Origin: Pseudomonas multiresinivorans
GTDB taxonomy: Bacteria > Pseudomonadota > Gammaproteobacteria > Pseudomonadales > Pseudomonadaceae
Reading direction: 5' to 3'
Length of the DNA: 64,000 bases
NCBI RefSeq assembly: GCF_012971725.1
Contig: NZ_CP048833.1
Location: 5,890,001 to 5,954,000 of the forward strand
Made by a program: the position numbers and the translations under genes. Below, one piece after another: positions 43,468-51,970 of this stretch. The stretch's first letter is position 1, and each line of letters begins with the position of its first letter. Under the pieces are notes generated by a model. The model was given only the letters and a program-made list of their open reading frames with translations, did no database searches and had not been told where the DNA came from.

Positions 43468-44736
43468 TCAGCCCGGCACGCGGCGAATCTTCGCCCCGAG
43501 CAGTTGCAGTTTCTCTTCGATGCACTCGTAGCCACGGTCGATGTGGTAGATGCGGTCAATCATGGTGTCGCCTTCGGCCACCAGGGCGGCGATCACCAGG
43601 CTGGCGGAAGCACGCAGGTCGGTCGCCATGACCGGTGCGCCCTTGAGCTGCGGAACGCCGGTGACGATGGCAGTGTTGCCTTCGACCAGGATCTGCGCGC
43701 CCATGCGGTTCATTTCGTAGACATGCATGAAGCGGTTCTCGAACACGGTCTCGATGACCGCGCCGGTGCCTTCGGCGATGGCGTTCATGGAGATGAACTG
43801 GGCCTGCATGTCGGTCGGGAATGCCGGGTACGGCGCAGTGCGGATGTTCACCGCCTTCGGCCGGTTGCCCTTCATGTCCAGCTCGATCCAGTTGCTGCCG
43901 GTGGTGATGTGCGCACCGGCTTCGACCAGCTTGGCCAGCACCGCTTCGAGGATGGTCGGATCGGTGTCCTTGAGCTTGACTCGGCCACCGGTGGCTGCCG
44001 CAGCGGCCAGGTAGGTGCCGGTCTCGATGCGGTCGGGCATGACGTTGTACTTGGCGCCGCCACCCAGGCTTTTTACACCGTTGATCACGATGGTGTCGGT
44101 GCCGGCACCCTGCACATCACCGCCCATGGCGTTGATGAAGTTGGCCAGGTCGACGACTTCGGGCTCGCGCGCGGCGTTCTCCAGTACGGAGCGGCCATTG
44201 GCCAGTGCTGCGGCCATCATGATGTTCTCGGTACCGGTCACGGACACGGTATCGAAGAAGAAGTGCGCGCCACGCAGGCCACCGGCCGGGGCCTTGGCCT
44301 TGATGTAGCCGCCTTCGACGGAAATCTCTGCGCCCATGGCCTCCAGGCCACGGATGTGCAGGTCCACCGGACGCGAGCCGATGGCGCAGCCGCCGGGCAG
44401 CGCGACTTCGGCTTCGCCGAAACGGGCGACCATCGGGCCGAGCACGAGGATCGATGCACGCATGGTTTTCACCAGCTCGTACGGCGCCACCAGGGTCTTG
44501 ATGGTGCTGGCGTCGACTTCGACGTTGAGCTTCTCGTCGATGATCGGCTGCACGCCCATGCGGCCGAACAGCTCGATCATGGTGGTGATGTCGTGCAGGT
44601 GCGGCAGGTTGCAGACGGTCACCGGGGTGTCCGCCAGCAGGGTTGCGGCGAGGATCGGCAGCGCAGAGTTCTTCGCGCCGGAGATGCGGATCTCGCCATC
44701 GAGACGAGTACCGCCGGTAATGATCAGTTTATCCAT
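43468..44736 (-). CDS. murA: UDP-N-acetylglucosamine 1-carboxyvinyltransferase
   Basis: First committed enzyme of peptidoglycan synthesis, adding enolpyruvate from PEP to UDP-GlcNAc. 422 residues. The fosfomycin-reactive cysteine is present as Cys117 in ALPGGCAIGSRPVD, so the enzyme is of the sensitive type. ISGAKNSALPILAATLL, GTENIMMAA, and MRASASLVIAAL are family blocks. Lies between ibaG and hisG, all on the minus strand, an arrangement typical of pseudomonads. Confidence 0.97.
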   Translation of the reverse strand: MDKLIITGGTRLDGEIRISGAKNSALPILAATLLADTPVTVCNLPHLHDITTMIELFGRMGVQPIIDEKLNVEVDASTIKTLVAPYELVKTMRASILVLGPMVARFGEAEVALPGGCAIGSRPVDLHIRGLEAMGAEISVEGGYIKAKAPAGGLRGAHFFFDTVSVTGTENIMMAAALANGRSVLENAAREPEVVDLANFINAMGGDVQGAGTDTIVINGVKSLGGGAKYNVMPDRIETGTYLAAAAATGGRVKLKDTDPTILEAVLAKLVEAGAHITTGSNWIELDMKGNRPKAVNIRTAPYPAFPTDMQAQFISMNAIAEGTGAVIETVFENRFMHVYEMNRMGAQILVEGNTAIVTGVPQLKGAPVMATDLRASASLVIAALVAEGDTMIDRIYHIDRGYECIEEKLQLLGAKIRRVPG

Positions 44737-44755
44737 TGCTATTTTCCCCGTGGGC

Positions 44756-44995
44756 TCAGGAACGCTCGGCCCAGGCGGCGCGGCTGAAGAATTTCATGGT
44801 GACGGCATGGATGGCGCCGGAGGCGATCCACTCGTTCAGGTGGGCATAGATCTGTTGCTGGCGCTTGACCGGGCTCAGGCCGGCGAGCTCGTCGCTGATC
44901 AGGTTCAGCTGGAAATTGCAGCCTTCGCCTTCCACTTCGATCTGGGTACCTGGCAGTTTCGATTCCAGGAAGTTTTTGACTTCTACGGCCTGCAT
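44756..44995 (-). CDS. ibaG: BolA-family protein IbaG
   Basis: 79-residue BolA-like protein; relatives bind monothiol glutaredoxins with a shared 2Fe-2S cluster and affect iron-sulfur and envelope homeostasis. MQAVEVKNFLESKLPGTQIEVEG, FQLNLISDELAGLSPVKRQQQIYAHLNEWIASGAIHAVTMKFFS. Start at 44995; the longer frame to 45043 would run through a terminator stem. 19 bases upstream of murA. A terminator separates it from mlaB. Confidence 0.92.
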   Translation of the reverse strand: MQAVEVKNFLESKLPGTQIEVEGEGCNFQLNLISDELAGLSPVKRQQQIYAHLNEWIASGAIHAVTMKFFSRAAWAERS

Positions 44996-45041
44996 GCTCA
45001 ACCTCGTTCGGCGCCCTACGCGCGCGGGTCGGCCATGATAC

Positions 45042-45096
45042 AAAAAAGCCCCCCGCCTGCGAACCCCGGCAGGGGAAGTCGCGGACGGAGGGCTTT
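45042..45096 (-). terminator. Terminator of the mla operon
   Basis: Outer stem AAAGCCCTCCG / CGGGGGGCTTTTTT (minus strand) enclosing a smaller GC hairpin (CCCCTGCCGGGG-type), with a six-T run, just after mlaB and before ibaG. Confidence 0.8.
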
Positions 45097-45105
45097 CTCA
45101 GTGTT

Positions 45106-45414
45106 TCAATGCTGTAACGGCAGAATCTCGAGAAGCTCGCCAACCCTGGCGATTTCCTGCATGTCCTTGGGCATGCCGGAGATCTGCAGCGTCTTGCCAG
45201 CCTTGCGCGCATCACGGGTGTAGGACAGCAGCAGCGACAATCCGACGCTACTGGAGTGTTCCACCGCCGAGCAGTCCAGGCGCAGCGCCGCGGCCTTGCT
45301 GGCGGCTATCAGGCTTCTGCCCTGCTCGCGCAGCGCCGGGCCGGTCCTGTAGTCCAGCACGCCGGCGAGGGCCAGGTCGCCCTCGCTGCGCTCCGTGATA
45401 CTGCCCTGACTCAT
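45106..45414 (-). CDS. mlaB: STAS-domain protein MlaB
   Basis: Cytoplasmic STAS subunit that stabilises and activates the MlaFE phospholipid transporter. 102 residues. STAS core LAGVLDYRTGPALREQG and LRLDCSAVEHSSSVGLSLLLSYTRDARKAGKTLQISG; the Ser-Ser loop at the helix start matches the STAS phosphorylation-type site. ATG overlaps the mlaC stop (ATGA). Poorly conserved family; identity rests on domain plus operon place. Confidence 0.9.
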   Translation of the reverse strand: MSQGSITERSEGDLALAGVLDYRTGPALREQGRSLIAASKAAALRLDCSAVEHSSSVGLSLLLSYTRDARKAGKTLQISGMPKDMQEIARVGELLEILPLQH

Positions 45415-46058
45415 TCTGCGCTGCCTTCCGGCTGGCCCTTGGCAGCATCCTTGGCCTTGGCGACTACCTGGCCCCAACCGGCGATGGTCTTCTCCAGGTC
45501 GTTGCGGTTCTTCTGCATGGAGTCAGCGAACTGGTCACGGAACAGCTTGCCGATGTTGATGCCGTTGATGATCACGTTACGCAGGCGCCACTCGCCACCC
45601 TGGTTGACCATGGTGTACTGCACCGGATAGACGGCGCCATTGCTGCCGACCACTTCCATGTTCACCGAAGCGCGATCCTGCTCCTGCTTGCCGCTGTTCA
45701 GCACGCGGATGTCCTGGTTGTCGTACTCCAGCAGCGCATTGCCGTAGAACTGGAACAGGCTGTTCTTGAAGGTTTCCTCGAAGCGCTTGACCTGCTCCGG
45801 GGTCGCCTGACGGGAGTACTTGACGGTCATCACGCCCTTGGCGATGCCCTCGGAATCCACGACCGGGCCGAGGATGCGGTTCAGGGTGTCGTAGAACGCC
45901 TGGGGATTGGCCTTGTAGCTGGCCTTGTTGGTCTTCAGGTCCGACAGCAGGCTGTCGACGGTCTGCTGCACGACCTGCTGAGCAGTCTGCTCGGCCTGGG
46001 CGAACAGCGGCAGGATCGCGAGCAGGACCAGGAAGCCACGGCGCAAGGTTTTCAACAT
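45411..46058 (-). CDS. mlaC: Periplasmic phospholipid-binding protein MlaC
   Basis: Periplasmic carrier shuttling phospholipids between the outer-membrane MlaA complex and inner-membrane MlaFEDB. 215 residues with signal MLKTLRRGFLVLLAILPLFAQA. Tol-Tol-Ttg2 domain: VVQQTVDSLLSDLKTN, FKNSLFQFYGNALLEYDNQ and WRLRNVIINGINIGKLFRDQFA. Low-complexity charged tail. Start chosen at 46058; 11 bases after the mlaD stop. Confidence 0.95.
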   Translation of the reverse strand: MLKTLRRGFLVLLAILPLFAQAEQTAQQVVQQTVDSLLSDLKTNKASYKANPQAFYDTLNRILGPVVDSEGIAKGVMTVKYSRQATPEQVKRFEETFKNSLFQFYGNALLEYDNQDIRVLNSGKQEQDRASVNMEVVGSNGAVYPVQYTMVNQGGEWRLRNVIINGINIGKLFRDQFADSMQKNRNDLEKTIAGWGQVVAKAKDAAKGQPEGSAE

Positions 46059-46069
46059 GGAGTGAGCCC

Positions 46070-46543
46070 TCATTTCTTCGAGTCGTCTTTGTTGACCGTA
46101 TTCAGCAGGAATTTGCCGATCAGGTCTTCCAGCACGAGTGCCGACTGGGTGTCCTTGATGGTATCGCCATCCTTCAGCAGCTCTTCGTCGCCACCGACAC
46201 TGATGCCGATGTACTTCTCGCCCAGCAGGCCGGCAGTGAGAATGGAGGCGGTGGAGTCGTCCGGCAGGTTGTTGACCTGACGATTGATCTCCATGGTCAC
46301 ACGACCACGATAGCTGTCATGGTCGAGGTCCACCGCAGTGACCTTGCCGATGGTGACGCCCGCCATGGTGACCTTGCCGCGGACGGTAACGCCGGCGATG
46401 TTGTCGAAATAGGCGTACAGCTTGTAGGTATCGCCGGAATTGCCGATGGTCAGTCCGCTGACACGCAGGGCCAGCAGCAGCAGGGCCAGCAGGCCGGCCA
46501 GAATGAACAGGCCTACACCGATTTCCAGGGTGCGGGTTTGCAT
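46070..46543 (-). CDS. mlaD: MCE-domain protein MlaD
   Basis: Inner-membrane-anchored MCE protein forming the hexameric ring of the Mla transporter. 157 residues: N-terminal helix (about 8-28, IGVGLFILAGLLALLLLAL), MCE domain (about 38-115; VRGKVTMAGVTIGKVTAV and LTAGLLGEKYIGIS), C-terminal helix with GKFLLN. One-base TGATG overlap with mlaE. Confidence 0.95.
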   Translation of the reverse strand: MQTRTLEIGVGLFILAGLLALLLLALRVSGLTIGNSGDTYKLYAYFDNIAGVTVRGKVTMAGVTIGKVTAVDLDHDSYRGRVTMEINRQVNNLPDDSTASILTAGLLGEKYIGISVGGDEELLKDGDTIKDTQSALVLEDLIGKFLLNTVNKDDSKK

Positions 46544-47340
46544 CAGAAGTCTCCAAACATCAAGGCGGTCAGGATGAAGTCCAGCCCCAGCACGGCCAGG
46601 GAGGCATACACAACGGTACGGGTGGTGGCGCGGCTGATCCCTTCGGAGGTGGGTTCGCAGTCATAACCCTGGAACACGGCGATCCAGGTTACGACGAAGG
46701 CGAACACCACGCTCTTGATCACGCCATTGAGAATGTCCTTGGTGAACTGCACGCTGTTCTGCATGTTCGACCAGTACGAACCGTCATACACACCCAGCCA
46801 GTCCACGGCGACCAGGGCTCCGCCCCAGATGCCGACCACACTGAAGATAGCTGCCAGCAGCGGCATCGAGATGAAGCCGGCCCAAAGGCGCGGAGCGATG
46901 ATGTACTTGAGCGGGTCGACGCCGATCATCTCCAGGCTGGACAGCTGCTCGGTGGATTTCATGTTGCCGATCTCGGCAGTCAGCGCGGAGCCTGCACGCC
47001 CGGCGAACAGCAGGCCGGTGACAACCGGCCCCAGTTCACGCAGCAGCGTCAGCGCAACCATCTGGCCGACTGCCTGTTCCGAACCGTAGCTCGCCAGGAT
47101 GTTGTAGCCCTGCAGGGCCAGCACCATGCCGATGAACAGGCCGGACACGACGATGATCGCGAGGGACAGCACACCCACCGAATACAGCTGCTTGACCAGC
47201 AACTGGAAGGCGCCACTGTGCACCCGGCGGCCGAAGATGGCGTGGACCAGAAACAGGCCCGAACGGCCCAGCGATTCGAGGACATCGAGGCCCGCGCGCC
47301 CGAGCAGGCGAACTCGCTCGAGCGATGAAGTCTTGCGCAT
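46543..47340 (-). CDS. mlaE: Mla transporter permease MlaE
   Basis: Permease of the retrograde phospholipid transporter. 265 residues from MRKTSSLERVRLLG (ATG at 47340, one-base TGATG overlap with mlaF; the codon just upstream is TTG). About five membrane helices; EIGNMKSTEQLSSLEMIGVDP and AGRAGSALTAEIG match the family's coupling and substrate region. C terminus GLDFILTALMFGDF. Confidence 0.96.
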   Translation of the reverse strand: MRKTSSLERVRLLGRAGLDVLESLGRSGLFLVHAIFGRRVHSGAFQLLVKQLYSVGVLSLAIIVVSGLFIGMVLALQGYNILASYGSEQAVGQMVALTLLRELGPVVTGLLFAGRAGSALTAEIGNMKSTEQLSSLEMIGVDPLKYIIAPRLWAGFISMPLLAAIFSVVGIWGGALVAVDWLGVYDGSYWSNMQNSVQFTKDILNGVIKSVVFAFVVTWIAVFQGYDCEPTSEGISRATTRTVVYASLAVLGLDFILTALMFGDF

Positions 47341-48149
47341 CAACGTTCTCCCAGCAGGTCGGCGCGGTAATCGCGAGCAGGATAGTGGAACGGCACCGGA
47401 CCATCCGGGATGCCCTTCATGAACTGTCGTACCCGCGGATCATCGAGACCCTGCAGGTCGGCCGGCGTTCCGTGACCGAGCACGCGGCCGTCACCGACGA
47501 TATAGATGTAGTCGGCGATGCTCGCGGTTTCCGCCAGATCGTGGGACACCACGATGGAGGTGATGCCCAGCGCATCGTTGAGCAGGCGGATCAGGCGCAC
47601 CAGCACGCCCATGGCGATCGGGTCCTGGCCCACGAAGGGCTCGTCGTACATCAGGATCTGCGGGTCCAGCGCGATGGCGCGGGCCAGCGCCACACGGCGC
47701 TTCATGCCGCCCGACAGCTCATCAGGCATCAGTTCCACCGCCCCGCGCAGGCCGACGGCCTGGAGCTTCATCAGGACAATGTCACGAATCATGTCCTCGG
47801 GCAGCTCGGTGTGCACGCGCAGCGGGAAGGCGACGTTCTCGAAGACATCGAGGTCGGTGAACAGCGCACCGCTCTGGAACAGCACGCCGAACTGCTTGCG
47901 CATGTCGAACAGGTCGCTGCGTCCCAGCTTGGGGAGGTTCTGGCCGTTGACCCACACTTCGCCGCTCGCCGGACGCAGCTGGGCGGCGATCAGTCGCAAC
48001 AGGGTGGTCTTGCCACACCCCGACGGCCCCATGATCCCGGTGACCTTGCCGCGTGGAATGCGGATGTCCACGTTATCGAAAATCTTACGCGTGCCACGCT
48101 TGAAGCTCAGGCCCTTCAGCTCGACCGCGTATTGGTCATTGGTGCTCAT
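47340..48149 (-). CDS. mlaF: Mla transporter ATPase MlaF
   Basis: ABC ATPase powering MlaE. 269 residues. Walker A GPSGCGKTTLL, signature LSGGMKRRVALARAIALDP, Walker B ILMYDEPFVGQDP, switch His in VVSHDLAETASIADY. A C-terminal extension (FHYPARDYRADLLGER) matches the MlaF tail that contacts a neighbouring subunit and MlaB. First gene of mlaFEDCB; promoter candidate at 48232-48261. The frame is open upstream to 48206, but GGAG precedes the ATG at 48149. Confidence 0.95.
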   Translation of the reverse strand: MSTNDQYAVELKGLSFKRGTRKIFDNVDIRIPRGKVTGIMGPSGCGKTTLLRLIAAQLRPASGEVWVNGQNLPKLGRSDLFDMRKQFGVLFQSGALFTDLDVFENVAFPLRVHTELPEDMIRDIVLMKLQAVGLRGAVELMPDELSGGMKRRVALARAIALDPQILMYDEPFVGQDPIAMGVLVRLIRLLNDALGITSIVVSHDLAETASIADYIYIVGDGRVLGHGTPADLQGLDDPRVRQFMKGIPDGPVPFHYPARDYRADLLGER

Positions 48150-48231
48150 AGAACTCCTTTCATCACGGCGCTGTCCGTTGCCCCGTCTGTCATACGGCAG
48201 AAACACGGCGCGGCAGGCCGAACGGCCGCGA

Positions 48232-48261
48232 ACTATAACACCCCGTGAAGCCGCGCCCCAA
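48232..48261 (-). promoter_or_regulatory. Candidate promoter of mlaFEDCB
   Basis: Minus-strand -35 TTGGGG (48261-48256), 18-base spacer, -10 TATAGT (48237-48232), about 80 bases before the mlaF ATG. Confidence 0.5.
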
Positions 48262-48348
48262 GGGCTGCTAAGCCACTGTTAAGGCTCAGTTCAGCAAAAT
48301 GCGATCAACATTGAGTTGCCAGTGATGAAGCCTTTGTCGCTTTCCCGT

Positions 48349-48354
48349 TATAAT
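48349..48354 (+). promoter_or_regulatory. -10 element upstream of kdsD
   Basis: Perfect TATAAT 33 bases before the kdsD ATG. No convincing -35 at 16-18 bases, so it may depend on other contacts. It would drive the kdsD-kdsC-lptCAB run. Confidence 0.45.
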
Positions 48355-48387
48355 CTCGCACTTCATTTTGCCCCGCGCCTTTCGAAC

Positions 48388-49362
48388 ATGAGCCAGAAAC
48401 ACGATTTCATCCAGTCGGCACAACGCACTATCCGCCTCGAGCGTGACTCGGTGGACGCCCTGCTGCCGCGCATCGGCGCCGATTTTTCGCTGGCCTGCGA
48501 GCTACTGCTGAGCTGCAAGGGCCGCGTCGTCGTGGTCGGCATGGGCAAGTCCGGCCATATCGCACGCAAGATCGCTGCCACCCTCGCCAGCACCGGCACG
48601 CCGTCGTTCTTCGTGCACCCGGCCGAGGCCAGCCATGGCGACATGGGCATGATCACCAAGGACGACGTTGTCCTGGCCCTGTCCAACTCCGGCTCCACCG
48701 CGGAAATCATCACCCTGCTGCCGCTGATCAAGCGCCTGGGCATCACCCTGATCAGCATGACCGGCAACGCCGAATCGCCGCTGGCCAAGGCCGCCGCGGT
48801 CAACCTGGATGCCAGTGTCGAGCACGAAGCCTGCTCGCTGAACCTGGCGCCGACCTCTTCCACCACCGTCTCCCTGGTGATTGGCGATGCCCTCGCCATC
48901 GCCCTGCTCGAAGCACGCGGTTTCACCGCCGAAGACTTCGCCTTCTCGCATCCGGGCGGTGCGCTGGGCCGTCGATTGTTGCTGAAAGTGGAAAACATCA
49001 TGCACATGGGTGAAGCATTGCCGCAGGTCTCCCCCGGTACTTCGCTGAGCGGTGCATTGCTGGAAATGACCCGCAAGGGCCTGGGCATGACCGTCATCCT
49101 TGGCGAAGACGGCAAGCTCGCCGGGGTCTTCACCGACGGCGACCTGCGTCGCACCCTGGACAAGGGCCTGGACGTGCGCCAGGTGACCATCGACCAGGTG
49201 ATGACCGTGCACGGCAAGACCGCCCGCCCCGACATGCTCGCCGCCGAGGCCCTGAAGATCATGGACGACCACAAGATCAACGTGCTCGTGGTCGTCGACG
49301 ACAAGGACCACCCGGTCGGCGTACTGCACGTCCACGACCTGACCCGCGCGGGAGTCATCTGA
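48388..49362 (+). CDS. kdsD: D-arabinose 5-phosphate isomerase
   Basis: Converts ribulose-5-phosphate to arabinose-5-phosphate, the first step to KDO for LPS. 324 residues: SIS domain (about 35-170; GMGKSGHIARKIAATLASTGTPSFFVHPAEA, LSNSGSTAEI) and two CBS domains (about 205-320). His in FSHPGGALGRR is the likely catalytic residue by family analogy. Start MSQKHDFIQSAQRTI. It directly abuts kdsC. Confidence 0.96.
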   Translation: MSQKHDFIQSAQRTIRLERDSVDALLPRIGADFSLACELLLSCKGRVVVVGMGKSGHIARKIAATLASTGTPSFFVHPAEASHGDMGMITKDDVVLALSNSGSTAEIITLLPLIKRLGITLISMTGNAESPLAKAAAVNLDASVEHEACSLNLAPTSSTTVSLVIGDALAIALLEARGFTAEDFAFSHPGGALGRRLLLKVENIMHMGEALPQVSPGTSLSGALLEMTRKGLGMTVILGEDGKLAGVFTDGDLRRTLDKGLDVRQVTIDQVMTVHGKTARPDMLAAEALKIMDDHKINVLVVVDDKDHPVGVLHVHDLTRAGVI

Positions 49363-49887
49363 ATGACCGCCGACCTGCTGCAACGCGCGAAATCGGTCCG
49401 CCTGGCGGTGTTCGACGTCGACGGCGTGCTCACCGACGGCAAGCTCTACTTTCTGCCAGACGGCGGCGAGTTCAAGACCTTCAACACCCTGGACGGTCAG
49501 GGCATCAAGATGCTGATGAACTCCGGCGTGCGCACCGCGATCATCACCGGCCGTTCGAGCCCGGTGGTCGAGCGCCGGGCGAAGAACCTGGGCATCAACC
49601 ACCTGTTCCAGGGCCGCGAGGACAAGCTGGTCGCCCTGGACGAGTTGCTCACCGAACTGGGTCTAGGCTATGAAGAAGTCGCGTACCTGGGTGACGACCT
49701 GCCCGATCTGCCGGCCATCCGCCGCGCGGGCCTCGGCATGGCAGTCGCCAGCGGCGACGCCTTCGTGCGCCAGCATGCCGACGGCGTAACCCAGGCCCGT
49801 GGCGGCGAAGGCGCCGCCCGCGAGTTCTGCGAACTGATCCTGCGCGCCCAGGGCAACCTCGAAGCTGCCCAGAACGCGTACCTCTAG
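49363..49887 (+). CDS. kdsC: 3-deoxy-D-manno-octulosonate 8-phosphate phosphatase
   Basis: HAD-family phosphatase releasing KDO from KDO-8-phosphate. 174 residues. Nucleophile and acid aspartates in FDVDGVLTDGKLYF, second motif IITGRSS, Lys in REDKLVALDELL, metal Asp pair in YLGDDLPDLPAIRRAG. Starts immediately after the kdsD stop and is followed by lptC after 8 bases. Confidence 0.96.
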   Translation: MTADLLQRAKSVRLAVFDVDGVLTDGKLYFLPDGGEFKTFNTLDGQGIKMLMNSGVRTAIITGRSSPVVERRAKNLGINHLFQGREDKLVALDELLTELGLGYEEVAYLGDDLPDLPAIRRAGLGMAVASGDAFVRQHADGVTQARGGEGAAREFCELILRAQGNLEAAQNAYL

Positions 49888-49895
49888 AGCCGAAC

Positions 49896-50468
49896 ATGCC
49901 CAAGACATTCCAACAGAAGCTGTTGTTCGCCCTGATCGCCATCCTGCTGATCGCCCTCGGCTATTACTGGAACGTGCGCCTGGACTTCAACGAGCGGCAG
50001 CTCAAGTCGCAGACCAGCGACGCCATCGACTTCTACGTGGTCAACGCCAAGAGCGTTCAGTACCGCATCGACGGCTCCCTCGCCTACGAGATGACCGCCG
50101 ACAAACTCGAACACCTGAAAGCAACCGACGTGACCCTGGTCACCACGCCTGACCTCTACTTCCACCGGGAGAACGAACCTCAGCCGTGGCATGTCCAGAG
50201 CGTTCGCGCCGAAGTGGCCCCCGAAGGCAAGCAGGTCGAGCTGATCGACGACGTGCGTGTTGCGCGCACCGACGCACAGCAACGCACGCTCCTGCTCAAC
50301 ACCTCGCGCATGACGGTGTTCCCAGACAAGGACTATGCGCAGACTGACCAGCCCGTGAAGATCACCGAACCCAACGGTGTCACCACGGCAGTTGGCATGA
50401 AAGCGTATCTGAAAGACAGCCGGATGCTCCTGCTGTCCAACGTAAGAGGTCAGCATGAGGCTCGTTAA
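49896..50468 (+). CDS. lptC: LPS export protein LptC
   Basis: Bitopic inner-membrane protein receiving LPS from LptB2FG and passing it to LptA. 190 residues: membrane helix (about 9-26, LLFALIAILLIALGYYW) then a periplasmic beta-jellyroll (SDAIDFYVVNAKSVQYRIDG to GVTTAVGMKAYLKDSRMLLLSNVRGQHE). Overlaps lptA by 14 bases. Confidence 0.95.
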   Translation: MPKTFQQKLLFALIAILLIALGYYWNVRLDFNERQLKSQTSDAIDFYVVNAKSVQYRIDGSLAYEMTADKLEHLKATDVTLVTTPDLYFHRENEPQPWHVQSVRAEVAPEGKQVELIDDVRVARTDAQQRTLLLNTSRMTVFPDKDYAQTDQPVKITEPNGVTTAVGMKAYLKDSRMLLLSNVRGQHEAR

Positions 50469-50991
50469 CACCCTCCCCCTTCTTTTCAGCCTCGCCGCCG
50501 CTATCGGCAGCACTGCCGCCTGGGCTCTTCCCACCGACCGGGAACAGCCGATCCGGGTCCAGGCCGACAGCGCCGAACTGGATGACAAGCAGGGCGTAGC
50601 CGTGTATCGCGGCGACGTGGTGGTAACCCAGGGCAGCATGAAGCTGACTGGCAACACCGTCACGCTCAAGCAGAACAAGAATGGTGACATCGAAGTCGTC
50701 ACCTCGGTCGGCAAGCCCGCCTACTTCGAACAGAAGCCGGCGCCGGACAAGCAGATCACCCAGGCTTACGGCCTGACGATCCAGTACTTCGTCACCCAGA
50801 ACCGCGTCGTGCTGATCGACCAGGCCAAGGTGATCCAGGAAGGCAACACCTTCGAAGGCGAGAAGATCGTCTACGACACCCAGCGCCAGATCGTCAACGC
50901 AGGCCGCGCCACCGGCTCCCAGGTGACCACGCCGCGCCCGCGTATCGACATGGTCATCCAGCCCAAGAAAAAGCAGGATCAAGCGCAGTAA
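50455..50991 (+). CDS. lptA: LPS transport periplasmic protein LptA (LptH)
   Basis: Periplasmic bridge protein polymerising into the LPS conduit between LptC and LptD. 178 residues with signal MRLVNTLPLLFSLAAAIG...AWA. OstA/LptA fold: VQADSAELDDKQGVAVYRGDVVVTQGSMKLTG, and a Lys/Gln-rich tail QPKKKQDQAQ. The Pseudomonas protein is often called LptH. One-base overlap with lptB. Confidence 0.95.
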   Translation: MRLVNTLPLLFSLAAAIGSTAAWALPTDREQPIRVQADSAELDDKQGVAVYRGDVVVTQGSMKLTGNTVTLKQNKNGDIEVVTSVGKPAYFEQKPAPDKQITQAYGLTIQYFVTQNRVVLIDQAKVIQEGNTFEGEKIVYDTQRQIVNAGRATGSQVTTPRPRIDMVIQPKKKQDQAQ

Positions 50992-51716
50992 TGGCTACGC
51001 TAACCGCCCAGCACCTCGCCAAGAGCTACAAGAGCCGGCAAGTCGTCCGCGACGTCAGCATGAGCATCGAGAGCGGGCAGATCGTCGGCCTGCTCGGCCC
51101 CAACGGAGCGGGCAAGACCACCTGCTTCTACATGATCGTCGGCCTGGTTCGCGCCGATCAGGGTGTCGTGCGCATCGACGAGCAGGACGTCACCCACCTG
51201 CCCATGCACGGCCGCGCGCGCGCCGGCATCGGCTACCTGCCGCAGGAAGCCTCGATCTTCCGCAAGCTGTCGGTGGCGGACAACATCGGTGCGATCCTCG
51301 AAACCCGCAGCGACCTCGATCGTGCCGGCCGCCAGGAAGCCCTGGAGGGCCTGCTCGAGGAGTTCCACATCCACCACATCCGCGACAACCTCGGCATGAG
51401 CCTCTCCGGCGGTGAGCGTCGCCGCGTGGAAATCGCCCGCGCCCTGGCCAGCTCGCCGAAGTTCATCCTGCTGGATGAACCCTTCGCCGGCGTCGACCCG
51501 ATCTCCGTGGGCGACATCAAGCAGATCATCCATCACCTCAAGGCCAAGGGCATCGGTGTGCTGATCACCGACCACAACGTCCGCGAGACCCTGGATATCT
51601 GCGAGACGGCGTACATCGTCAACGACGGTCAGTTGATCGCCGAAGGCAGCGCCGAGAGCATCCTCGCCAACGACCTGGTGAAGGAAGTCTACCTGGGCCA
51701 CGAGTTCCGCCTCTAA
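50991..51716 (+). CDS. lptB: LPS export ABC transporter ATPase LptB
   Basis: ATPase of the LptB2FG extractor. 241 residues. Walker A GPNGAGKTTCFYMIVG, signature LSGGERRRVEIARALA, Walker B FILLDEPFAGVDPISV, switch His in ITDHNVRETLDICE. Ends VYLGHEFRL as in the family. Last gene before a 254-base gap to rpoN. Confidence 0.97.
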   Translation: MATLTAQHLAKSYKSRQVVRDVSMSIESGQIVGLLGPNGAGKTTCFYMIVGLVRADQGVVRIDEQDVTHLPMHGRARAGIGYLPQEASIFRKLSVADNIGAILETRSDLDRAGRQEALEGLLEEFHIHHIRDNLGMSLSGGERRRVEIARALASSPKFILLDEPFAGVDPISVGDIKQIIHHLKAKGIGVLITDHNVRETLDICETAYIVNDGQLIAEGSAESILANDLVKEVYLGHEFRL

Positions 51717-51970
51717 GGCCCTGCGCCGCGCCCTGCCTGGGCGCGGCCACCCCGCCTCTCCCTCCTCGCGCGGCCGGTTCGTCGGCCGCTCCGCGACGTA
51801 TTCGGCTGCCCCATCCACCCCGGCGCAACCGGGTTGTAACGAAAGGTCGACAGCCCCTAGGCAAAGCGTCCAAACTCAGGCATATAATTTGCTTCCTCGC
51901 GGCGCCCCGGCGTCCGTAGTCGTGGATATGGCGCGCTTTGCGCCAGCGAACAAGGTGCCTAGTTCCAGCC
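51717..51970 (+). promoter_or_regulatory. lptB-rpoN intergenic region with rpoN promoter candidate
   Basis: 254 bases, no gene seen. GC-rich inverted repeats lie just after lptB (GCGGCCG/CGGCCGC near 51768-51790) but without a T-run. A perfect -10 TATAAT at 51883-51888 sits 82 bases before the rpoN ATG; no strong -35 is visible. Confidence 0.4.
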